A stretch of DNA of 64,000 nt from Thermococcus paralvinellae. GTDB taxonomy: Archaea > Methanobacteriota_B > Thermococci > Thermococcales > Thermococcaceae. Below are positions 9,368-20,577 of this stretch, piece after piece; within the stretch, counting starts at the first letter, position 1, and each line of letters starts with the position of its first letter. The position numbers and the translations under genes are program-made. The notes under the pieces were generated by a model. That model did not search any database and was not told the DNA's origin. It was given only the letters and a program-made list of their open reading frames with translations. Location of the stretch: NCBI RefSeq assembly GCF_000517445.1, contig NZ_CP006965.1, forward strand, positions 186,001-250,000, given 5' to 3'.

Positions 9368-10087
9368 ATGGGTAAGAGTTTGATTCAACAGAGGAGAGGT
9401 AAAGGAAGCACAACTTTCAGAGCTCCATCTCACAGGTATAGGGGAGCTGTGAGATACGTTCCCCTTAACCTGACAAAGGAGAAGACACTCGTTGGTAAGG
9501 TCGTTGAAATCCTCCACGACCCTGGAAGAACAGCACCAGTTGCAAGAGTTAAGTTTGAGAACGGTCTTGAAAAGCTCATCATAGCTCCAGAAGGACTTCT
9601 TGTTGGGGATGAAATAGCAATTGGGCCAAACGCACCAATCAAGATAGGCAACACACTTCCACTGGCAATGATTCCTGAGGGAACTTACGTTTATGACATT
9701 GAGGGAGTCCCAGGAGATGGAGGAAAGTTCGTCAGAGCTGGCGGTAGTTATGCACTGGTTGTTTCAAGAGAAAAGGACAAAGTCATTGTTCAACTGCCGA
9801 GCGGTGAGCTTAAAGCCTTCAACCCAATGTGTAGAGCAACAATCGGTGTCGTTGCTGGTGGTGGAAGGTTAGAGAAGCCACTCGTCAAAGCCGGTAAAGC
9901 CTACTACGTCATGAAAGCAAGAAACAGGTTCTGGCCAAAGCCAAGAGGTGTCAAGATGAACGCTGTAAACCACCCACACGGTGGTAAGGAGCACCACATC
10001 GGTAGACCAAGTACAGTTTCAAGGAGAGCTCCACCTGGAAGAAAGGTTGGTCATATCGCTGCGAGAAGAACTGGTAGGAGAAAGTGA
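9368..10087 (+). CDS. rpl2: Ribosomal protein L2 (uL2)
   Basis: Large-subunit protein needed for subunit joining and peptidyl transfer. [19 protein letters not shown] near the C-terminus contains the conserved His of the active-site region. 239 aa from ATG 9368 (an in-frame GTG at 9362 is part of the ribosome-binding site GAGGTGGGTGAG). Confidence 0.98.
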   Translation: MGKSLIQQRRGKGSTTFRAPSHRYRGAVRYVPLNLTKEKTLVGKVVEILHDPGRTAPVARVKFENGLEKLIIAPEGLLVGDEIAIGPNAPIKIGNTLPLAMIPEGTYVYDIEGVPGDGGKFVRAGGSYALVVSREKDKVIVQLPSGELKAFNPMCRATIGVVAGGGRLEKPLVKAGKAYYVMKARNRFWPKPRGVKMNAVNHPHGGKEHHIGRPSTVSRRAPPGRKVGHIAARRTGRRK

Positions 10088-10097
10088 GGTGATTTGA

Positions 10098-10496
10098 ATG
10101 GCAAGAAAAGAGTTTAGATATCGCGGTTACACCCTTGAAGAGCTCTTAAATATGCCTCTCGATAAAGTGGCTGAGCTTTTCCCTGCAAGACAAAGAAGAA
10201 GCTTAAAGAGAGGCTTTAGTCCAGAGCAGAAGAAGCTCTTAAGGAAGATTAGGCTGGCTAAGAAGGGCAAGTACAAGAAGCCGATCAGAACACACTGCAG
10301 AGACATGGTAATCCTCCCAGAGATGGTTGGAATAACAATCTATGTCCACAATGGAAAAGAGTTCGTGCCTGTTGAAATAAAGCCAGAGATGATAGGACAC
10401 TACTTGGGTGAGTTTGCATTAACAAGAAAGAGAGTCCAGCACGGTTCACCTGGTGTTGGTGCAACAAGATCATCAATGTTCGTTGCAATCAAGTGA
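10098..10496 (+). CDS. rps19: Ribosomal protein S19 (uS19)
   Basis: Head protein of the small subunit. The core [25 protein letters not shown] and the C-terminal [17 protein letters not shown] match the archaeal form, with the N-terminal extension found in archaea and eukaryotes. 132 aa. Confidence 0.98.
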   Translation: MARKEFRYRGYTLEELLNMPLDKVAELFPARQRRSLKRGFSPEQKKLLRKIRLAKKGKYKKPIRTHCRDMVILPEMVGITIYVHNGKEFVPVEIKPEMIGHYLGEFALTRKRVQHGSPGVGATRSSMFVAIK

Positions 10497-10506
10497 GGTG
10501 GTATGA

Positions 10507-10977
10507 ATGCCTAGAGGAAGATTTGGCTACTCTTTCCAAAATTTTGATCCAGAGAGGATGGCAAGGGCTAGTGGGAGAGATTTAAGAATCTCACCAAAGT
10601 TCTCCGTCGAGATATGCAGAGAGATTAGGGGAATGATGCTCAACGATGCAATAAAATTCCTTGATGATGTAATTGCAATGAGAAGACCAGTTCCATTGAG
10701 AAGATTCAATGACTCACAGGGACACAAGAGAGGAAAGGGCTTCGGGCCAGGAAGATATCCAGTCAAGGTTGCAAAGGCAATCAAGAAAGTCCTCTTGAAT
10801 GCAAAGAACAATGCAGAGCAGAAGGGCTTAGACCCAGACAAGCTTAAGATCATCCATGCAGCAGCTCACAGGGGTCCAGTGCTCAGAGGATACATTCCAA
10901 GAGCTTTCGGAAGAGCTACACCATTCAATGAAGAGACAACACACATTGAGATAGTTGTTGAAGAGGTAAGGAGGTGA
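10507..10977 (+). CDS. rpl22: Ribosomal protein L22 (uL22)
   Basis: Large-subunit tunnel protein (L17 in eukaryotic naming). It contains [20 protein letters not shown] and HIEIVVEE, the archaeal L22 C-terminal hairpin region. 156 aa. Confidence 0.97.
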   Translation: MPRGRFGYSFQNFDPERMARASGRDLRISPKFSVEICREIRGMMLNDAIKFLDDVIAMRRPVPLRRFNDSQGHKRGKGFGPGRYPVKVAKAIKKVLLNAKNNAEQKGLDPDKLKIIHAAAHRGPVLRGYIPRAFGRATPFNEETTHIEIVVEEVRR

Positions 10978-10981
10978 GCTC

Positions 10982-11605
10982 ATGGCTATTGAGAGATACT
11001 TCATTAGAGAAGCAGTTAGAGAAATGCTCATCGACGAATACCTTGAGAAGGAGTTGAGAAGGGCTGGTTACGGTGGATTAGATATCAAAAAGACACCTCT
11101 CGGAACAAAGGTTATAATTTTTGCAGCAAATCCAGGTTACGTTATAGGTAGAGGTGGAAGAAGAATCAGAGAGCTCACAAGAGTTCTTGAGAGACAGTTT
11201 GGAGTTGAGAACCCACAGATTGAAGTTGAGGAAATTAAGAATCCCTATCTAAACGCAAAGGTTCAGGCAGTTAGACTTGCCCAAGCTTTAGAGAGGGGAG
11301 TTCACTTCAGAAGGGCAGCTTATGCAGCAATTAGAGCAATTATGAGAAACGGTGCAAGAGGTGTCGAGATCAGGCTCAGCGGAAAGCTTACAGGTGAGAG
11401 AGCAAAGAGCGTTAGATTTTACCAGGGTTATCTCGCAAAGGTTGGAAATCCAGCTGAAACTTTGGTTAGCAAGGGATATGCCCAAGCTTTGCTCAAGCTT
11501 GGTGTTATAGGTGTTAAAGTTGCAATAATGCCACCAGAGGCAAAGCTTCCAGATGAAATTGAAATTATCGAGAAGCCAATTGAGGAAGAGGTGAGCGAAC
11601 AATGA
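10982..11605 (+). CDS. rps3: Ribosomal protein S3 (uS3)
   Basis: mRNA-entry protein of the small subunit with an N-terminal KH domain ([15 protein letters not shown], the GXXG loop) and the C-terminal S3 domain ([17 protein letters not shown]). Ends overlapping the L29 start (ATGA), so translation is coupled. Confidence 0.98.
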   Translation: MAIERYFIREAVREMLIDEYLEKELRRAGYGGLDIKKTPLGTKVIIFAANPGYVIGRGGRRIRELTRVLERQFGVENPQIEVEEIKNPYLNAKVQAVRLAQALERGVHFRRAAYAAIRAIMRNGARGVEIRLSGKLTGERAKSVRFYQGYLAKVGNPAETLVSKGYAQALLKLGVIGVKVAIMPPEAKLPDEIEIIEKPIEEEVSEQ

Positions 11606-11802
11606 AGCCTAGCGAAATTAGAGAGATGAGTTTGGAAGAGATTGAGCAGAAGATTAGAGAGCTCCGCCTTGAACTTGCTAAGGAGAGAGGAATGCTCACA
11701 ATGGGGACATCTTTAGAGAACCCGATGGTTATTAGGAATCTAAGACGGGATATAGCCCGTTTGTTAACAATTAAGAGGGAGAAGTTGAGAGAAAGAAGGT
11801 GA
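11602..11802 (+). CDS. rpl29: Ribosomal protein L29 (uL29)
   Basis: 66-aa two-helix protein near the tunnel exit. Pattern [20 protein letters not shown] and [15 protein letters not shown]. Overlaps S3 by 4 bases. Confidence 0.97.
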   Translation: MKPSEIREMSLEEIEQKIRELRLELAKERGMLTMGTSLENPMVIRNLRRDIARLLTIKREKLRERR

Positions 11803-11805
11803 TGT

Positions 11806-12105
11806 TTGGTGCCAAGGATCGTAAACCCTCTGGATGAGATGTTATTTAAGGAGGTATTGAAGGAGCAGCAGAGGATTAGGGTGTATATTGAGCGTGCAAG
11901 ATATGGAAAGCTGAAGACCATAATTGAGGGCATAGATGAGAAAGAATTTGACCTTGAGGAGATTGCAAAAAAGCTGAAGGCGAAGCTGGCATGCGGAGGA
12001 ACAGTAAAGAAAGGGAGAATAGAGCTTCAAGGGGATCACAGAGAAAAGGTCAAGCAATTGTTGGCAGAGTATGGATTTTCAGAGGACTTAATAGAAATCG
12101 AGTGA
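11806..12105 (+). CDS. Translation initiation factor aIF1 (SUI1)
   Basis: Binds the small subunit near the P site and helps start-codon selection. The SUI1 core is clear ([29 protein letters not shown] and [13 protein letters not shown]). 99 aa if TTG 11806 is the start; GTG 11809 one codon later is equally possible (AAGGTGATG at 11797-11804 serves either). The last 115 bases overlap, in another frame, the 5' part of the longest Rpp29 reading frame. Confidence 0.95.
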   Translation: MVPRIVNPLDEMLFKEVLKEQQRIRVYIERARYGKLKTIIEGIDEKEFDLEEIAKKLKAKLACGGTVKKGRIELQGDHREKVKQLLAEYGFSEDLIEIE

Positions 12106-12368
12106 ACAAGAAAACATTAATATGGCACGAGCTAATAGGGCTGAAAGTGAAAATCAAGAGAAGCTCTCATCCAGAGCTGGTTGGCATTGAAGGTTACATA
12201 ATAGATGAGACCAAAAATACGCTCACAATCGTTGGGGAGAAAGTTTGGATAATTCCTAAGAACGTTGCTGAGTTTGAGTTTGAAGTTGGCGATAAAAAAA
12301 TCGTGATTGATGGAAAGGAACTGATTGGAAGACCCGAGATGAGATTGAAAAAGAGGTGGAAAAGATGA
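11991..12368 (+). CDS. rnp1: RNase P protein Rpp29 (Pop4)
   Basis: Protein subunit of archaeal RNase P, which matures tRNA 5' ends; Rpp29 pairs with Rpp21. The C-terminal Sm-like barrel is recognisable: [34 protein letters not shown] and [11 protein letters not shown]. Two starts are possible: ATG 11991 (125 aa, basic Arg-rich N-terminus, lying inside aIF1 in another frame) or GTG 12102 (88 aa, overlapping the aIF1 stop as GTGA, no clear ribosome-binding site). The longer form is listed. The stop overlaps the S17 ATG. Confidence 0.9.
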   Translation: MRRNSKERENRASRGSQRKGQAIVGRVWIFRGLNRNRVNKKTLIWHELIGLKVKIKRSSHPELVGIEGYIIDETKNTLTIVGEKVWIIPKNVAEFEFEVGDKKIVIDGKELIGRPEMRLKKRWKR

Positions 12369-12700
12369 GAGACATTGGGTTGAGAATTCAACCTCCCGCT
12401 GAAAAGTGTGATGATCCCAAGTGCCCTTGGCATGGGCACCTAAAAATCCACGGTAGAGTATTTGAGGGAATAGTGGTCAGCGATAAGCCAAGAAGAACTG
12501 TTACAGTTGAAAGACAGTACTACCACTACCTTAGAAAGTACGAAAGATACGAGCTCAGAAGAAGCAAAATACACGCACACAATCCGCCATGCATCAATGC
12601 AAAAGTTGGCGATAAAGTTTTGATTGCTGAGACAAGGCCATTGAGCAAAACAAAACACTTTGTCGTTGTTGCAGTTTTGCAGAAAGCTGGTGAGAGGTGA
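12365..12700 (+). CDS. rps17: Ribosomal protein S17 (uS17)
   Basis: Primary rRNA-binding protein of the small subunit. [41 protein letters not shown] identifies it. ATG 12365 overlaps the Rpp29 stop (ATGA) and follows GAGGTGG; the in-frame GTG 12356 is inside that site. 111 aa. Confidence 0.97.
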   Translation: MRDIGLRIQPPAEKCDDPKCPWHGHLKIHGRVFEGIVVSDKPRRTVTVERQYYHYLRKYERYELRRSKIHAHNPPCINAKVGDKVLIAETRPLSKTKHFVVVAVLQKAGER

Positions 12701-12705
12701 TTGTG

Positions 12706-13140
12706 ATGGCAAAGAGAGGAAAGAAGGGTGCTGGTGCAACTAGAGGTGTTTCACCTGTAAGGCCTACAAGGGCTTTACCCGTTGGTGCTTACCTTAAGGT
12801 TGCTGACAACAGCGGTGCAAAGGTCATCCAGATTATTGGTGTTGTTGAGTACCACGGCGTTAGAAGAAGACTAGCTTCAGCTGGCGTTGGAGACATGGTA
12901 GTTGCAACAGTCAAGAAGGGAAGACCAGACATGAGACACCAAGTCGTTAGAGCAGTCATTGTTAGGCAGAGAAAAGAATACAGAAGATTGGATGGCATGA
13001 GGGTTAAGTTTGAGGACAATGCAGCTGTCATTACAACAGAGGATGGCGTTCCAAGAGGAACTGAAATCAGAGGCCCAATCGCAAGAGAGGCAGCTGAGAA
13101 GTGGGTTAGATTGGGTGGTATTGCGAGCATAGTATTGTGA
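12706..13140 (+). CDS. rpl14: Ribosomal protein L14 (uL14)
   Basis: Subunit-interface protein. [17 protein letters not shown] and [22 protein letters not shown] are the family core. Starts with a basic archaeal N-terminal extension. GAGGTGATTGTG precedes ATG 12706. 144 aa. Confidence 0.98.
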   Translation: MAKRGKKGAGATRGVSPVRPTRALPVGAYLKVADNSGAKVIQIIGVVEYHGVRRRLASAGVGDMVVATVKKGRPDMRHQVVRAVIVRQRKEYRRLDGMRVKFEDNAAVITTEDGVPRGTEIRGPIAREAAEKWVRLGGIASIVL

Positions 13141-13150
13141 GGTGAGAGAA

Positions 13151-13513
13151 ATGAGACTCAAGAGTAAGCAACCGAGGAAGCAGAGAAAGTTTTTATATAA
13201 TGCTCCTCTCCACTTAAGACACAAAATAATGAGCGCCACTTTGAGCAAGGAGCTCAGGCAGAAGTATGGAGTAAGGAACTTGCCAATAAGAACTGGTGAT
13301 AAGGTTAGAATTATGCGCGGAGATTACAAGGGTGTCGAGGGTAAAGTGGTTGAAGTTGACTTAAAGAGATACAGGATTTATGTTGAGGGGGCTACACTTA
13401 AGAAAGTCAATGGAACTGAAGTATTCTATCCGATACACCCATCAAATGTTATGATTGTTGAGCTTAACCTTGACGATGAGAGAAGGAAAAAGATAATTGA
13501 GAGGAGGGCTTGA
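13151..13513 (+). CDS. rpl24: Ribosomal protein L24 (uL24)
   Basis: Assembly-initiator protein of the large subunit with a KOW motif ([23 protein letters not shown]). ATG 13151 chosen over GTG 13142, which lies in GAGGTGAG. 120 aa, archaeal/eukaryotic L26-like ends. Confidence 0.97.
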   Translation: MRLKSKQPRKQRKFLYNAPLHLRHKIMSATLSKELRQKYGVRNLPIRTGDKVRIMRGDYKGVEGKVVEVDLKRYRIYVEGATLKKVNGTEVFYPIHPSNVMIVELNLDDERRKKIIERRA

Positions 13514-13515
13514 AT

Positions 13516-14262
13516 ATGGCAAGAAAAGGTGCTAAGAGGCATTTAAAGAGACTTGCTGCTCCAACTCAATGGTATATTGAGAGAAAAACCTACAAGTGGG
13601 CTGTGAGACCAAGGCCAGGACCACACAATATGAGAACATCAATTCCGCTCCTCTACATCGTTAGAGATTATCTTGGCTATGCAAAGACGGCAAGAGAGGC
13701 GAGAAAGGTACTTAACGAGGGTAAAATCCTTGTAGATGGAAAGGTAAGAAAGGACTACAAGTTCCCTGTTGGGATTATGGATGTTGTCTCAATCCCAGAG
13801 ACCGGTGAGCACTACAGGGTTTTACCAAACAGAATTGGTAAGCTAATCCTTCATCCAATAAGCGAGGAAGAAGCTAAGATAAAGCCACTCAGAGTTACCA
13901 GGAAGGTCATGGTCAAAGGAGGAAACCTCCAGATTGGCTTCCATGATGGAACAAACCATCTCATAAAGCTCAGCTCACTCACCGATGAAGTCAAAGACCG
14001 TTTCAAGACATCATACACCGTCCTCATGAAGATGCCGGAGAGAGAAATCGTTGAGATACTTCCGTTTGAAATCGGTGCATACGTCTTCGTTACACAGGGT
14101 AAGAACGTTGCAAGAATTGGTAAGATCGTTGAGGTCAGACACTTCCCAGCGGGCTGGCCAGATGTTGTTACAATTGAAGACCAAGAAGGCGAGCTCTTCG
14201 ACACACTCAAAGAGTATGCCTTCGTTATTGGAAAGGACAAGCCAGAGATTTCACTGCCATGA
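13516..14262 (+). CDS. rps4e: Ribosomal protein S4e (eS4)
   Basis: Archaeal/eukaryote-specific small-subunit protein with an S4 RNA-binding domain (around [23 protein letters not shown]), a central domain and a C-terminal KOW-like segment ([13 protein letters not shown]). 248 aa; GGAGGG before ATG 13516. Confidence 0.97.
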   Translation: MARKGAKRHLKRLAAPTQWYIERKTYKWAVRPRPGPHNMRTSIPLLYIVRDYLGYAKTAREARKVLNEGKILVDGKVRKDYKFPVGIMDVVSIPETGEHYRVLPNRIGKLILHPISEEEAKIKPLRVTRKVMVKGGNLQIGFHDGTNHLIKLSSLTDEVKDRFKTSYTVLMKMPEREIVEILPFEIGAYVFVTQGKNVARIGKIVEVRHFPAGWPDVVTIEDQEGELFDTLKEYAFVIGKDKPEISLP

Positions 14263-14273
14263 GGTGAATTGAG

Positions 14274-14825
14274 ATGATAGCAAATAGAGAGCAAATTTTA
14301 GCTGATTGGGAAGCTCACCCAATGAGAAGACCAAGAATAGCTAAAGTTACAATCAACATTGGTGTTGGTGAGAGCGGGGAGAGGTTAACCAAAGCAGAGA
14401 CAATGCTCCAGCAACTTGTTGGACAGAAGCCAATTAGGAGAAGGGCAAAGAAAACAAACAGAGACTTTGGAATTAGAAGAGGAGAGCCAATAGCTGTAAA
14501 AGTTACACTCAGAGGGAAGAAGGCTTATGAGATGCTTAAGAGACTTTTGGCAGCGGTTGACAACAAGTTAAAGGCTTCAAACTTTGACGAACACGGAAAT
14601 GTCTGCTTTGGAATTGAGGAGCACATAAACATCCCAGGTGTTGAGTACGACCCAGAGATCGGTATCTTTGGTATGGACGTATGTGTAACACTCGAAAGGC
14701 CAGGATTTAGGATTGCAAGGAGAAGGAGAAAGAGAACAAAGATACCTACAAGACACAAGCTCACAAAGGAAGAAGGTATGGTTTTCATGCAAGAAGAGTT
14801 TGGCGTTGAGATTGTGGAGGGATGA
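14274..14825 (+). CDS. rpl5: Ribosomal protein L5 (uL5)
   Basis: Central protuberance protein that contacts 5S rRNA and P-site t[22 protein letters not shown] and [18 protein letters not shown] identify it. 183 aa. Confidence 0.98.
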   Translation: MIANREQILADWEAHPMRRPRIAKVTINIGVGESGERLTKAETMLQQLVGQKPIRRRAKKTNRDFGIRRGEPIAVKVTLRGKKAYEMLKRLLAAVDNKLKASNFDEHGNVCFGIEEHINIPGVEYDPEIGIFGMDVCVTLERPGFRIARRRRKRTKIPTRHKLTKEEGMVFMQEEFGVEIVEG

Positions 14826-14828
14826 TGA

Positions 14829-14999
14829 ATGGCAAAGGCAGACTACAATAGGAGAAAGCCAAGAAAGTTTGGTAAGGGTGCGAGAAGATGCATTCGTTGC
14901 GGACAATTTGGACCAATCATCAGAATCCACGGGCTTATGTTGTGCAGGCACTGCTTTAGAGAGATAGCTCCAAAGTTAGGATTTAGGAAATACGAGTGA
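14829..14999 (+). CDS. rps14: Ribosomal protein S14, zinc-binding type (uS14)
   Basis: 56-aa zinc ribbon protein of the small-subunit head, read directly from the sequence: ATG 14829 to TGA 14997-14999. Zinc ligands are in CIRCG and CRHC motifs, and the protein ends LGFRKYE. GGAGGGATGATG precedes the start, four bases after L5. Confidence 0.97.
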   Translation: MAKADYNRRKPRKFGKGARRCIRCGQFGPIIRIHGLMLCRHCFREIAPKLGFRKYE

Positions 15000-15010
15000 G
15001 GTGAGAGGAG

Positions 15011-15403
15011 ATGACTTTACTTGACCCGTTGGCAAATGCTCTATCACATATTACAAACAGTGAGAGGGTTGGGAAAAAAGAGGTTTACATAAAGCCAGCC
15101 TCAAAGCTCATTGGAGAAGTTTTGAGAGTTATGCAGGAGAATGGTTACATCGGTGAATTTGAGTTCATTGACGACGGAAGAGCTGGAATTTACAGAGTTC
15201 AGCTCATAGGTAAGATAAACAAAGCTGGTGCAATAAAGCCAAGATTCCCGGTTAAGGCAAGAGATTATGAATACTGGGAAAAGAGATTCCTCCCAGCATT
15301 CGAGTTCGGAATATTGATAGTCTCAACGTCACAGGGCGTAATGACTCACAAGGAAGCAAGAGATAAGGGAATTGGTGGAAGGTTGATAGCTTACGTCTAC
15401 TGA
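15011..15403 (+). CDS. rps8: Ribosomal protein S8 (uS8)
   Basis: Primary 16S-binding protein. [20 protein letters not shown] at the N-terminus and [20 protein letters not shown] at the C-terminus are diagnostic. 130 aa. Confidence 0.98.
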   Translation: MTLLDPLANALSHITNSERVGKKEVYIKPASKLIGEVLRVMQENGYIGEFEFIDDGRAGIYRVQLIGKINKAGAIKPRFPVKARDYEYWEKRFLPAFEFGILIVSTSQGVMTHKEARDKGIGGRLIAYVY

Positions 15404-15413
15404 GGTGAGAGAG

Positions 15414-15968
15414 ATGCCAATTGATGCGTGGGTAAGAGAAGAGGTTGAAATTCCAGAAGGAGTTGAAGTCACCGTTGAAAATAACCTTGTCAAAGTAAAG
15501 GGTCCAAAGGGAGAGCTTGAGAGAGAACTGAAGTATCCTGGAATTAAGATATTCACCGAAGATGGAAAGGTTGTAATATACAAGGACTTTCCAAGGAGGA
15601 AGGACATAGCAATTGCAAGAACATTCAAGGCTCACATAAACAACATGATTAAGGGTGTAACAGAGGGCTTCACATACAAGCTAAAGGTTGTCTACAGCCA
15701 CTTCCCAGTTACCGTTAAGGTTCAAGGAGACAAAGTTGTCATTGAGAACTTCCTCGGTGAAAAAGCCCCAAGAATAGCCCAAATCTTGCCAGGAGTTAAA
15801 GTCAAGGTCATGGGACAGGAAATTATTGTTGAAGGAATTGACAAAGAGAAAGTTGGACAGACGGCTGCAAATATTGAACAGGCAACAAGAATTACAAAAT
15901 GGGATAGAAGAGTGTTTCAAGATGGAATTTACATTGTTGAGAAGGCTGGCAAGCCTATAAAGTTCTGA
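15414..15968 (+). CDS. rpl6: Ribosomal protein L6 (uL6)
   Basis: Protein near the sarcin-ricin loop. Two tandem L6 domains; [20 protein letters not shown] near the N-terminus and [18 protein letters not shown] at the end match. ATG 15414 after GAGGTGAG. 184 aa. Confidence 0.98.
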   Translation: MPIDAWVREEVEIPEGVEVTVENNLVKVKGPKGELERELKYPGIKIFTEDGKVVIYKDFPRRKDIAIARTFKAHINNMIKGVTEGFTYKLKVVYSHFPVTVKVQGDKVVIENFLGEKAPRIAQILPGVKVKVMGQEIIVEGIDKEKVGQTAANIEQATRITKWDRRVFQDGIYIVEKAGKPIKF

Positions 15969-15978
15969 GGTGTGAGAA

Positions 15979-16359
15979 ATGAATGAGAAAGCGAGACTCT
16001 TAAGAATTAGGGCAAAGCTCAAGAGAAAGAAGCCAAGATTCCTCAGGCAAGAATGGTGGCGCTTTCCAAAGTTCAAAAACGATCCAAAGTGGAGAAGACC
16101 AAAGGGAATTGACAGCAAGATGAGGCTCAAGAAGAAAGGTAAGCCAAGATCACCAAGCATTGGATGGAGCTCACCCAAACTTGTTAGAGGATTACATCCA
16201 AGTGGGTATGAGGAAGTGTTAGTTCACAACGTCAAAGAGCTTGAAGCCCTTGACCCAGCAAGACAGGCAGCGAGGATTGCAAGAACAGTCGGAAAGAAGA
16301 AGAGAATCACGATAATTGAGAGAGCAAAAGAGTTGGGTATTAAAGTGCTTAATGGGTGA
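15979..16359 (+). CDS. rpl32e: Ribosomal protein L32e (eL32)
   Basis: Archaeal/eukaryote-specific large-subunit protein. [25 protein letters not shown] and the [21 protein letters not shown] core are diagnostic. 126 aa. Confidence 0.97.
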   Translation: MNEKARLLRIRAKLKRKKPRFLRQEWWRFPKFKNDPKWRRPKGIDSKMRLKKKGKPRSPSIGWSSPKLVRGLHPSGYEEVLVHNVKELEALDPARQAARIARTVGKKKRITIIERAKELGIKVLNG

Positions 16360-16364
16360 GGATA

Positions 16365-16808
16365 ATGAGAATGCAGAGAAGGATTGCTGCTGAGATTTTA
16401 AAATGTGGCGAGAACAGGATCTGGATTGATCCTGAGAGAATTGAGGACGTCAAATCCGCAATCACGAGAGAAGATATCAAGCGTCTAATAAAAGAAGGAG
16501 TTATCAAGAAAAAGCCAATCAAGGGACAGAGCACTTACAGAGCCAAGATAAGGCACGAACAGAGAAAGAAGGGAAGGCACAGGGGACCAGGAAGCAGAAA
16601 AGGTAAGAAGACAGCAAGAATGGGCAAAAAGGAAAGATGGATTATGACCATCAGAGCATTGAGAAAAGAGCTCAGAAAGCTCAAGGCAGAGAAAAAGATA
16701 GATGTTCACACCTACAGGAGATTGTACATAAGAGCGAAGGGTGGACAATTCAAGAACAAGCACCAGCTCTATCTGTTCCTTGAAGAGAGAGGAATATTGA
16801 AGAGGTGA
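16365..16808 (+). CDS. rpl19e: Ribosomal protein L19e (eL19)
   Basis: Forms an intersubunit bridge. [22 protein letters not shown] and the long basic helix [20 protein letters not shown] identify it. ATG 16365 follows GGTGAGG; ATG 16371 is also in frame. 147 aa. Confidence 0.97.
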   Translation: MRMQRRIAAEILKCGENRIWIDPERIEDVKSAITREDIKRLIKEGVIKKKPIKGQSTYRAKIRHEQRKKGRHRGPGSRKGKKTARMGKKERWIMTIRALRKELRKLKAEKKIDVHTYRRLYIRAKGGQFKNKHQLYLFLEERGILKR

Positions 16809-16813
16809 TATAA

Positions 16814-17419
16814 ATGGCACATGGGCCAAGATATAGGGTTCCATTCAGAAGGAGAAGAGAGGGTAAGACAAACTATCACAAGAGGCTTAAGCTCCTCAAA
16901 TCAGGCAAGCCTAGGTTAGTGGTTAGAAAGACACTCAATCATCACATTGCCCAAATTATTGTTTATGATCCAAAGGGCGACAGGACTTTAGTTTCAGCTC
17001 ATACAAGGGAATTGATGAGAGACTTTGGCTGGAAAGGACACGGAGGAAACACTCCAAGCGCTTATCTCTTGGGTTTACTTATTGGCTACAAGGCACTGCA
17101 GAAGGGCATAGACGAAGCTATTCTTGACATAGGATTGCACCCACCAACAAAAGGTTCAAGCGTCTTTGCAGTCCTCAAAGGTGCAGTTGACGCTGGTTTA
17201 AATGTTCCGCACAGCGAGGATATTTATCCAGAGGACTATAGAATCAGGGGGGAACACATAGCTGAATACGCTAAGATGCTCAAAGAGGAAGATGAGGAAA
17301 GATATAGAAGACAGTTTGGCGGTTACCTCCTTAAAGGTCTCGAACCTGAAAAGCTTCCAGAGCACTTTGATGAAGTCAAAGCGAGAATAATTGAAAAGTT
17401 TGAGGGGGCGAGAGAATGA
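16814..17419 (+). CDS. rpl18: Ribosomal protein L18 (uL18)
   Basis: 5S rRNA-binding protein of the central protuberance, archaeal form of 201 aa (eukaryotic L5-like). [22 protein letters not shown] at the N-terminus is characteristic. Overlaps the S5 start (ATGA). Confidence 0.97.
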   Translation: MAHGPRYRVPFRRRREGKTNYHKRLKLLKSGKPRLVVRKTLNHHIAQIIVYDPKGDRTLVSAHTRELMRDFGWKGHGGNTPSAYLLGLLIGYKALQKGIDEAILDIGLHPPTKGSSVFAVLKGAVDAGLNVPHSEDIYPEDYRIRGEHIAEYAKMLKEEDEERYRRQFGGYLLKGLEPEKLPEHFDEVKARIIEKFEGARE

Positions 17420-18123
17420 GTCAAGACTGGAGGGAATACGCTCAAAGAGTATTGGAAGAATGGCAGCCCAAGACTAAGTTAGGTATGCTCGTTAAGGAAG
17501 GGCAGATTACGGACATTCACGAGATCTTCAGAAAAGGTTACCAGATTAAGGAGCCAGAAATTGTTGATGTCCTTATTCCAGAAGTTAATGCAAGAGAAAA
17601 CCAGCAGGTTCTTGACATAGCTCTGACAGTTAGAATGACTGACAGCGGTAGGAGAGTAAGATTCAGGGTTTTGGCAGCAGTTGGTAACAGAGATGGTTAT
17701 GTTGGATTGGGCATTGGCCATGGAAAGGAAGTCGGTATAGCAATTAGAAAAGCAATAAACTATGCTAAGATGAATATCATTGAAATTAAGAGAGGTTGTG
17801 GTTCATGGGAGTGCAGATGTAGAAGGCCGCACTCAGTTCCATTCACAGTTGAAGGAAAAGAGGGAAGCGTCAGAGTCAGGCTCATGCCAGGACCAAGAGG
17901 TCTTGGACTTGTCATTGGTGACGTCGGCAAGAAGATACTCACCTTGGCAGGAGTTAAGGATGTATGGTCACAAAGCTTTGGTGAGACTAGAACAACAGTT
18001 AACTTTGCAAAGGCAGTGTTTAATGCACTATACAACACAAACAAAGTTGCTATTAAACCAGATATGATTGAAAAGTACGGCATCATCGTTGGTAGAGAGA
18101 TGCCACAGAACTTTGAGCTGTGA
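17416..18123 (+). CDS. rps5: Ribosomal protein S5 (uS5)
   Basis: Decoding-fidelity protein with a dsRBD-like S5 domain and C-terminal domain: [21 protein letters not shown] and [16 protein letters not shown]-like sequence (here [12 protein letters not shown]). 235 aa, archaeal S2-like. Confidence 0.97.
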   Translation: MSQDWREYAQRVLEEWQPKTKLGMLVKEGQITDIHEIFRKGYQIKEPEIVDVLIPEVNARENQQVLDIALTVRMTDSGRRVRFRVLAAVGNRDGYVGLGIGHGKEVGIAIRKAINYAKMNIIEIKRGCGSWECRCRRPHSVPFTVEGKEGSVRVRLMPGPRGLGLVIGDVGKKILTLAGVKDVWSQSFGETRTTVNFAKAVFNALYNTNKVAIKPDMIEKYGIIVGREMPQNFEL

Positions 18124-18134
18124 GGTGAGCAAAG

Positions 18135-18602
18135 ATGGCAAAGATAGCAATAATTAGGATTAGAGGAAGAGTTGGAGTTAAGAGACCAGTAAGGGATACA
18201 CTCGCAATGCTTAGACTTCACAAGGTTAACCATCTCGTCATAGTTGACGACACACCAAGCTACAAGGGAATGATTCAGAAGGCAAAGGACTACATTACAT
18301 GGGGCGAAATTAACGCTGAAACCCTTGCAAAGCTCATAAGAAAGAGGGGTAGACTAATCGGGAACAAGAAGGTTACAGATGAATACGTTCAGGAGAAGCT
18401 TGGAATGACAATTGAAGAGTTTGCCGAAAAAGTCATTAACGGAGAAATGAAGCTCAGTGATTTGCCCAACCTCAAACCAGTCTTTAGGCTTCACCCACCA
18501 AGAGGTGGCTTCAAGGGAAGCAAGAAGAGGACATTCAAAGAGGGTGGAGCTTTGGGTTATAGAGGCGAGAAGATTAACGAGCTTATAGAGAGAATGCTGT
18601 GA
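18135..18602 (+). CDS. rpl30: Ribosomal protein L30 (uL30)
   Basis: 155-aa archaeal L30 (eukaryotic L7-like). [28 protein letters not shown] at the N-terminus and [21 protein letters not shown] at the C-terminus are diagnostic. Confidence 0.97.
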   Translation: MAKIAIIRIRGRVGVKRPVRDTLAMLRLHKVNHLVIVDDTPSYKGMIQKAKDYITWGEINAETLAKLIRKRGRLIGNKKVTDEYVQEKLGMTIEEFAEKVINGEMKLSDLPNLKPVFRLHPPRGGFKGSKKRTFKEGGALGYRGEKINELIERML

Positions 18603-18612
18603 GGTGCTTGCG

Positions 18613-19056
18613 ATGATTAGGAGAAGGAAGAAAGTGAGAAAGCTTCGTGGTTCCCACACTCATGGCTGGGGATGCAAGAAGAAGCACAGGGGCGGAGGAC
18701 ATAAGGGCGGTAGAGGAATGGGTGGAACTGGAAAGAGGAACAAGACAAAATGGACTTGGGTCATCAAATACATGCCCGATCACCTTGGTAAGAGAGGGTT
18801 CAGTAGACCAAAAGCAGTTCAAAGGGAAATTATTGCCGTAAACTTGAAGTTCATTGACGAACATTTAGACGAGCTCATGCAAATGGGAATTGCATATGAA
18901 GAGAACGGAAAAATTATCGTTGACACAACACAGTTCGCTGACAAGGTTTTGGGAACTGGAAAGCTCACAAGACCTTTGGTCATCAAGGCTTATGCCTTCT
19001 CCCCCAAAGCCCAAGAAAAGATTGAAGAAGCCGGAGGAGAGGCAATCCTCGCTTGA
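18613..19056 (+). CDS. rpl15: Ribosomal protein L15 (uL15)
   Basis: Large-subunit assembly protein. [26 protein letters not shown] is the archaeal/eukaryotic (L27a) glycine-rich N-terminus. ATG 18613 after GAGGTG. 147 aa. A T-rich stretch (19057-19075) separates it from secY. Confidence 0.97.
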   Translation: MIRRRKKVRKLRGSHTHGWGCKKKHRGGGHKGGRGMGGTGKRNKTKWTWVIKYMPDHLGKRGFSRPKAVQREIIAVNLKFIDEHLDELMQMGIAYEENGKIIVDTTQFADKVLGTGKLTRPLVIKAYAFSPKAQEKIEEAGGEAILA

Positions 19057-19089
19057 TCTTTTTATTTTAAATTTTGGTAGGTGTTAATC

Positions 19090-20478
19090 ATGGGTGCAAG
19101 GGATGTAGTTTATGCATTAGAGAGATGGTTTCCAGAGATTGAAAGACCAAAGAGACATGTGCCTTTAAAAGAAAAATTTGCCTGGACCGGAATTGTATTG
19201 TTACTGTATTTCATCTTGTCAGAGATCCCACTGTTTGGTCTGCCACCAACTGTTCAAGACTATTTTGAGACCTTAAGAGTTGTTCTTGCTGGTAGGAGCG
19301 GTAGCATTCTCACTTTAGGCATTGGTCCAATTGTTACTGCTGGAATTATCATGCAGCTTTTAGTAGGTTCTGAGATAATAAAACTCGACTTATCAAACCA
19401 TGAAGATAGGAGATTTTATCAGGCATTGCAGAGAGTGTTTGCAGTATTCATGTGTTTCTTTGAGGCGGCTATCTATGTATTAGCTGGTGCATTTGGAAAC
19501 CCAGCTTTGAGCATAAAAGTCCTCTTAATCCTTCAGCTTGCAATTGGTGGGATACTCCTTATAATCATGGATGAACTCGTTAGCAAATGGGGAATTGGAA
19601 GTGGTATCAGCTTATTCATTGCTGCTGGTGTTTCACAGACAATAATTACAAGAGCATTCAATCCGTTAACTACAACTCAAGTGATTGATCCTCTCACAGG
19701 AAAACCTGCAATAATTGGTGCAATTCCTGCATTTATTCAGCATTTAATCAATGGTGATTTGACTGGTGGATTTTACAGAGGAAATTTACCAGATATGAGC
19801 AATGTGCTTGCAACATTGGTTGTTTTCCTAATAGTCGTTTACTTGGAAAGCATGCGTGTTGAGATCCCACTCAGCTATGGAAGAGTTACAGTTAGGGGGA
19901 GATATCCAATTAGATTCATGTATGTTTCAAACATCCCAATCATCTTGACTTTTGCACTCTATGCAAACATTCAGCTCTGGGCTAGATTGTTGCAGAGACT
20001 TGGACATCCTATCCTAGGACAGTTCGATCCTCAAACTGGGGCTGCAATTTCGGGATTTGTTAGATACACAATTCCTCCGAGGGATATTTTCCATGTTACA
20101 TCAGATCCAGTAAGGGCATTAATCTACGCAGTTATGACTATCTTTTGGGCTTTAATCTTTGGATTTCTCTGGGTTGAGCTCACGGGTTTAGATGCAAAGA
20201 GTATAGCAAGGCAGTTACAAAGAGCAGGACTTCAAATCCCAGGATTCAGAAGAGATCCAAGAATTCTCGAGAGAGTACTGCAAAGGTATATTCCATACGT
20301 TACTTTCTGGGGCTCATTTACATTAGCAGTAGTTGCAGTGTTGGCTGACTTTCTTGGTGCATTAGGAACTGGAACTGGAATACTGCTGACTGTTGGAATT
20401 CTTTACAGATTCTACGAAGAGATAGCAAGAGAGCAAGTGAGCGAAATGTTTCCAATGCTTCGCAGGTTCTTTGGTTGA
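19090..20478 (+). CDS. secY: Protein translocase subunit SecY
   Basis: Channel-forming subunit of the Sec translocon, plasma membrane. 462 aa with about ten hydrophobic helices; the plug region near residue 45-65 ([17 protein letters not shown]) and motifs [11 protein letters not shown] and the cytoplasmic loop [18 protein letters not shown] are typical. ATG 19090; GTG 19081 lies in the ribosome-binding site. It ends the uninterrupted ribosomal block. Confidence 0.97.
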   Translation: MGARDVVYALERWFPEIERPKRHVPLKEKFAWTGIVLLLYFILSEIPLFGLPPTVQDYFETLRVVLAGRSGSILTLGIGPIVTAGIIMQLLVGSEIIKLDLSNHEDRRFYQALQRVFAVFMCFFEAAIYVLAGAFGNPALSIKVLLILQLAIGGILLIIMDELVSKWGIGSGISLFIAAGVSQTIITRAFNPLTTTQVIDPLTGKPAIIGAIPAFIQHLINGDLTGGFYRGNLPDMSNVLATLVVFLIVVYLESMRVEIPLSYGRVTVRGRYPIRFMYVSNIPIILTFALYANIQLWARLLQRLGHPILGQFDPQTGAAISGFVRYTIPPRDIFHVTSDPVRALIYAVMTIFWALIFGFLWVELTGLDAKSIARQLQRAGLQIPGFRRDPRILERVLQRYIPYVTFWGSFTLAVVAVLADFLGALGTGTGILLTVGILYRFYEEIAREQVSEMFPMLRRFFG

Positions 20479-20498
20479 CATCTCTTTTTCCAAAAAAT

Positions 20499-20506
20499 CT
20501 TTAAAC
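20499..20506 (+). promoter_or_regulatory. TATA-like box before adenylate kinase
   Basis: CTTTAAAC after a purine-rich CCAAAAAAT, about 70 bases upstream of the adenylate kinase ATG. The 99-base gap after secY could thus carry a new promoter for adkA-EMC3-L34e. Confidence 0.4.
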
Positions 20507-20577
20507 CCCTGACTTCTTTTATTCTTTGACAGCAAAATGACCTTAGCTCCAATTTAATTTCATCAGGGTGATATCAA

